From NCBI GenBank assembly GCA_003117195.1, contig BDSI01000182.1, forward strand, positions 124,001 through 188,000: a stretch of DNA of 64,000 bases, in the 5' to 3' direction. The notes beneath the pieces were generated by a model. The model ran no database searches, was not told where the DNA came from, and was given only the letters and a program-made list of their open reading frames with translations. This DNA is from Eudorina sp. 2006-703-Eu-15 (Eukaryota; Chlorophyta; Chlorophyceae; Chlamydomonadales; Volvocaceae). The translations under genes and the position numbers were made by a program. Every line of letters begins with the position of its first letter. The stretch's first letter is position 1. Shown piece by piece: positions 58,377 to 64,000 of this stretch.

Positions 58377-58579
58377 CCGACACACCGACCAGGGAGGGCC
58401 GCTGGTCAGACCCACCGGGTGCCATCACAGCCGATGCGCCAGTAACCGGGCATGGCCTCATTTCTAACAGCGTCAAAGGAAGAGCGCCCAAGTTGTGCAA
58501 ATGTCCAAGAACCTGCCACAGACACAGGCCTCTGTTCTCCACCCAACCTGCACTGCAAGTCTGCAACCCTCCTTGCTCT

Positions 58580-63488
<4,909 letters not shown>

Positions 63489-64000
63489 GAGTTCAAGCGA
63501 TTGATGACTGAATCACGGAATCATGGGAAGAAATCGCCGTGGATGAGTAAACGGATGGTGACGGCCAGACACAGTGACACCAGGTTGACCGGTCGAGACA
63601 CATATACATGTACATAACGATATTAACGATTTTAACATTAACGGCTTTTACCATTACGTTTCAGGTTTTTAATACGGCAATGACGGTTGTGGGCAACGAC
63701 TTTGCCTTGCGCACTACGAGAGAACGAGACTACCTCGTCCACCAACATGGAGACAACCGTCGCATGACGACTGCGTTACATAGTACTGATCAGTTCAATC
63801 CTCAATCGCATTATTACGTCAAGTCCCTATTTATCTGTGCCGTCGTATGGGTCGTTATTGTAAGTAAGGAGCGATCTTGCTACTGCACTGAGATGAGACG
63901 AGCTCTTCTTCAAATCCTACCAGCGACGTCTTCGAGCGCGTCATGGTTCAACGTACTCGGCGCGTCAATAAGTCAGCTTGACATCTTGCGATCCGCTGGA
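63489..64000. other. Upstream region of the NEPRO-like gene, nothing else seen
   Basis: AT-richer, no ORF. Likely promoter of the leftward gene. Confidence 0.45.

Overview
The window is nuclear DNA from a volvocine green alga (the Chlamydomonas/Volvox/Gonium order). Evidence: GC-rich, GC3-biased exons; many short introns with GTGGGT/GTGAGT donors; TGTAA poly(A) signals; Ala/Gly/Pro-rich insertions inside proteins; dense GC-rich microsatellites; and a chloroplast Rieske gene whose parts match the green-lineage protein. No bacterial, organellar or viral genes were seen. I cannot name the genus.

Layout, left to right. (1) 1-1360, + strand: the 3' part of an unrecognised low-complexity gene. (2) 2491-4000, -: ribosomal protein eL28, four exons. 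(3) 6255-7197, -: an unrecognised protein of about 180 aa. (4) 8127-8856, -: a doubtful two-exon gene. (5) 9578-13270, +: a 1230-aa, single-exon, disordered protein. (6) 13271-17714: 4.4 kb without a convincing gene. (7) 18193-29005, -: a ten-exon gene for a 2307-aa Ala-rich coiled-coil protein. (8) 31008-45297, -: a molybdenum hydroxylase of the aldehyde oxidase type, 25 exons traced and the first one not found. (9) 45298-48560: about 3.2 kb of AT-richer DNA without a gene. (10) 48561-50095, +: petC. (11) 51149-54867, +: a galactose-3-O-sulfotransferase family enzyme. (12) 55703-58007, +: a glutathione S-transferase. (13) 58580-63488, -: a NEPRO-like nucleolar protein.

The genes form no functional cluster. 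They look like ordinary housekeeping genes (ribosome, cytochrome b6f, GST, Mo-enzyme) beside fast-evolving, lineage-specific low-complexity proteins. The striking feature is at DNA level. Two short sequence families are scattered through introns, intergenic DNA and the low-complexity exons. One is the 12-bp palindrome GACCCNNGGGTC (13 perfect copies, in all three reading frames where exonic). The other is the heptamer GTACGGC/GCCGTAC (about 70 by hand count), often in inverted pairs and at three places forming the 5' splice site itself. eL28, petC and the exon interiors of the GST lack both. Very large tandem arrays sit inside introns of the aldehyde oxidase gene, including 1.13 kb of CAGGG and 0.39 kb of a GTAC-containing decamer.

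Exon boundaries were read by hand from splice consensus, reading phase and family similarity. They are consistent in phase, but no transcript data were available.
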